Source of the DNA: an uncultured Emticicia sp. | Lineage (GTDB): Bacteria > Bacteroidota > Bacteroidia > Cytophagales > Spirosomataceae | Assembly (NCBI RefSeq): GCF_937903345.1 | Contig: NZ_CALCZQ010000006.1 | Location: 1-37,470, forward strand | Direction of reading: 5' to 3' | Length of the DNA: 37,470 nucleotides | Part shown: piece after piece, positions 35,711 to 37,470 of the stretch | Numbering within the stretch: the first letter of the stretch is position 1 | Layout: each line of letters opens with the position of its first letter | Made by a program: the position numbers and the translations under genes | Notes under the pieces: generated by a model | Told to the model about the DNA's origin: nothing | The model's database searches: none | What the model saw: the letters and a program-made list of their open reading frames with translations, nothing else

Positions 35711-37056
35711 TAATCGGAAACCTTTGTACTACGTACAATTTTTTCGTTTACCAAACGTTCTGACATTTTCTTGACAGGAATAAGTAGTACAGCAGTGCCA
35801 ACTTTCAAAGAAAACTTAAGTACCGTACTGTAATTATACAATGGATCAAGGTACTGATCTATAATCAGCGAAATAAACTGAAAGAAAAATAGAAGTATCA
35901 GCAGACCGAGGGTGTCAATAATTTTGCGATTAACCCTTTTTTTACTAAAAAGTAGGCTAACACCAAAAAACAAAGGGATAAAACCACCAATACCGGCCAT
36001 CTGTAAATTCTTGTTGCTTTCTTTGGCAGCTAGTTTTTTTTCTTCTTCTATTTTTGATTGCCTTAATTGTTCATTAATCGTAAGGCTTTGCAGATGCTTT
36101 ACTTTTTCTTGGTCAAATAAACTGTCTTTAAGTACCATGCTCAATTTTAAATATTTTAATGAACTGTCGCTGTTGCTTTTTTCATAAAAAGCAGCCAACA
36201 AAGTTGCTGAATCAAACATTCCACTCTTATCAGATACTTTTAAAGATGTTTCGTATGACTTTTTTATGTAAACAGAAACTGAATCTGGATATCCAGTCCG
36301 TTTGAAAAGCTTTGCCATTGCATAATAAGAATTACCGAGTAATACATAATTTCCTACAAATTGATTTGCTAATATTGCTTTCCGATAATAAGGTAAAGCA
36401 ATTTCATCTTTCCCCAACCCGGAATAGATATCACCCAAACTAAGCATAATATCACCAAGTGTTTCAGTATCATTTATTTTCTGTACAAGCAGATAGGCCT
36501 TGTTTGTGTAAATTAAGGCAGAATCTAATCGCTTTGACTTTTCATAGTATATGCCAAGATTTAGATAATTTAATAATATACCATCTGTATCCTTTGCTGC
36601 AACATCAATCGCCAGGCTACGTAAGCTATAGCTGATAGATTTTTTATAATCCCCCAGACTTTTATACACTTCGGCAAGGCAAATAAAAGTCTCGGAAATC
36701 AATTTCTCATCTTTCAGTTTTTCGCTTTTTTCTAAGGCTGACAATAAAATTTGAAGGGAGACGGTATGGCTTCCAGTAACACTTAGTGCAATTCCAATAT
36801 CAATCATGCAACTGATTACACTACTTTCATCGTTTATTTTTTTGGCCAAAGTCAGTGCCTTCTGAGCATACCATGCACTTTTTTCAGGATTTGAGTACAA
36901 ATAATTGTATGATAAATCCTGCATCGCCCAAACTTTTGCGGTATCATGTTTGGCAGTAGCAAGAACTTTAAGCAGGCTATCATTTTTTTTTACATCCTGT
37001 GCAAATGAAAAATAGGTGAAGCTAAGAAAGGTTATTGTAAGGAAAAATATTTTCAT
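35710..37056 (-). CDS. TPR-repeat membrane protein
   Basis: 448 residues. The signal peptide MKIFFLTITFLSFTYFSFAQ is followed by about seven tetratricopeptide repeats (about 40-325; for example AWYAQKALTLAKKINDESSV, CLAEVYKSLGDYKKSISYSL, LGDIYSGLGKDEIALPYYRK). A short coiled coil (KIEEEKKLAAKESNKNLQ) leads to a transmembrane helix, MAGIGGFIPLFFGVSLLF (about 352-370), then basic residues and two more hydrophobic helices up to about 430. The layout resembles Bacteroidota TPR sensor proteins, but no histidine-kinase or DNA-binding domain follows, so it is likely a protein-interaction or sensing partner. The stop codon directly abuts repeat copy 2 and the start lies 25 nt from a partial repeat end with a -7 box (37093-37100). 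Confidence 0.8.
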   Translation of the reverse strand: MKIFFLTITFLSFTYFSFAQDVKKNDSLLKVLATAKHDTAKVWAMQDLSYNYLYSNPEKSAWYAQKALTLAKKINDESSVISCMIDIGIALSVTGSHTVSLQILLSALEKSEKLKDEKLISETFICLAEVYKSLGDYKKSISYSLRSLAIDVAAKDTDGILLNYLNLGIYYEKSKRLDSALIYTNKAYLLVQKINDTETLGDIMLSLGDIYSGLGKDEIALPYYRKAILANQFVGNYVLLGNSYYAMAKLFKRTGYPDSVSVYIKKSYETSLKVSDKSGMFDSATLLAAFYEKSNSDSSLKYLKLSMVLKDSLFDQEKVKHLQSLTINEQLRQSKIEEEKKLAAKESNKNLQMAGIGGFIPLFFGVSLLFSKKRVNRKIIDTLGLLILLFFFQFISLIIDQYLDPLYNYSTVLKFSLKVGTAVLLIPVKKMSERLVNEKIVRSTKVSD

Positions 37057-37080
37057 TATTTAGTAATTGTCTTGTCATTG

Positions 37081-37110
37081 AATAGGTTTATACAAAAATA
37101 AGTAAACAAA
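37081..37110. repeat. Partial repeat: conserved left end only
   Basis: AATAGGTTTATACAAAAATA and the following AGTAAACAAA match the left ends of copies 1 and 3 almost base for base, but the rest of the repeat is absent. On the minus strand it supplies TATTTTTG (37093-37100), 36 nt upstream of the TPR gene's ATG, with ATTG 21 nt further upstream; it is therefore a good candidate for that gene's promoter. Confidence 0.65.
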
Positions 37111-37182
37111 TTTATGAACCACAATTTTAGGACATGGTTAATAATTAAAAAATTATTAACTTTATCTTAATATAAAACAAAA

Positions 37183-37263
37183 ATGGGAAAACGTATCAAG
37201 TGGAATTATGATGAAAATTTTAATGCTAGCCGGGGCCAGGTTTGTGATGGTATCTTATCCTAA
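37183..37263 (+). CDS. Possible 26-residue ORF or gene remnant
   Basis: ATG 37183 opens MGKRIKWNYDENFNASRGQV and six more residues and stops in the first bases of repeat copy 3. A poly-A stretch precedes the ATG. The DNA GCCGGGGCCAGG inside is richer in G+C than its surroundings. It is too short to assign; it may be the broken start of a gene displaced by the repeat. Confidence 0.2.
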   Translation: MGKRIKWNYDENFNASRGQVCDGILS

Positions 37264-37452
37264 AATAGGTTTTTACAAAAATATAAAAACAAATACCAAG
37301 AACAATTAGCCCGCATCTATGTTGCTGTACTTTATGAATAGAAGAATTTGTAACTGTAATGGAACTACGCTACTTTTTAACCATCAACCATAAATTAATG
37401 GGTTTTATAATTGGTTTGCTGCAACTAATAATCCTTAAACTCAGGCATTTTG
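37262..37452. repeat. Structured ~200-bp repeat, copy 3 (cut at contig end)
   Basis: Third block, nearly identical to copy 2 in its right part (GCTGCAACTAATAATCC, then CTTAAACTCAGGCATTTTG). It has AACCATAAA opposite TTTATAATTGG and loses the terminal GCAAGTGCGGA to the adapter at 37453. The left end has the minus-strand promoter pattern ATTG, exactly 19 nt, TATTTTTG (37276-37306), pointing leftward. Confidence 0.8.
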
Positions 37453-37470
37453 AGATCGGAAGAGCACACG
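37453..37470 (+). other. Illumina TruSeq adapter read-through
   Basis: AGATCGGAAGAGCACACG is the first 18 bases of the standard Illumina TruSeq adapter. It is not biological sequence and shows that reads at this contig end were not fully trimmed. Confidence 0.97.

Noticed and set aside
34454..37452. Classical integron attC sites
   Set aside because: The blocks are about 200 bp, lack paired RYYYAAC/GTTRRRY core sites in all copies, and no integrase is present. A single GTTAGGT in copy 2 is not conserved.
34454..37452. CRISPR array
   Set aside because: Repeat blocks are long, diverged and separated by whole genes of different length rather than by uniform spacers.
1..37470. Natural horizontal transfer as the explanation for the composition change near 5.33 kb
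   Set aside because: Both flanking genes are cut at the same point, each side is wholly typical of a different phylum, there is no mobile element or target duplication, and the contig carries adapter sequence.

Overview
The window joins two unrelated bacterial genomes. Bases 1 to about 5333 come from an actinobacterium. This part is visibly richer in G+C, has Shine-Dalgarno-like sites before its starts, and carries the DUF3107 / moeZ / AdnA-type helicase neighbourhood known from actinobacteria. From about 5340 to 37452 the DNA is A+T-rich Bacteroidota. The evidence is type IX secretion components (PorD, PorQ), promoters of the TTTG-N19-TAnnTTTG kind, a long TamB, the pyrG-yidC order and a DUF1549/DUF1553 cytochrome; the gene set fits Cytophagales (freshwater Arcicella/Emticicia-like relatives are a guess). 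At the join, two convergent genes, a UvrD-like helicase and tamB, are both cut at the same few bases, so this is best read as an assembly or library chimera. The last 18 bases (37453-37470) are Illumina adapter sequence, which also marks the contig as raw metagenomic assembly.

Actinobacterial part (1-5333): a partial DUF3107 gene divergent from moeZ (sulfur-carrier adenylyltransferase with rhodanese). A large membrane protein follows, with a degenerate kinase-like middle and an LPG-synthase/UPF0104 flippase-like C-terminus, convergent with moeZ. Divergent from it is the N-terminal 440 or so residues of an AdnA/UvrD-type helicase.

Bacteroidota part. 5.3-10.0 kb: tamB (minus, 3' end lost). 10.2-12.4 kb: coaBC and porD (plus). 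12.4-17.6 kb: a minus-strand run of aldo/keto reductase, Tat-exported sugar isomerase-like TIM barrel, small LMW-PTP-like protein and a PSCyt1/DUF1549/DUF1553 cytochrome. 17.9-19.7 kb: two coiled-coil proteins, the second a membrane-anchored PspA/ESCRT-III-like protein. 19.7-25.3 kb: a TPR plus periplasmic-binding protein, yidC and pyrG (minus). 25.4-29.6 kb: a lipoprotein, then a DUF2236/MpaB-like oxygenase, a TetR-like regulator and an AarF/UbiB-like kinase (plus), which may form a lipid/isoprenoid module. 30.0-34.4 kb: a 5'-nucleotidase lipoprotein, porQ and hslU.

The last 3 kb (34.4-37.45 kb) is different. Two accessory genes, a secreted Cys-rich unknown and a TPR membrane protein, are separated and flanked by a family of about 200-bp structured repeats. 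The same end of each repeat has a Bacteroidota -7 box pointing leftward, in two cases straight into the next gene. This cassette-like arrangement is the least explained structure in the window. No rRNA, tRNA, CRISPR array or intact insertion sequence was seen.
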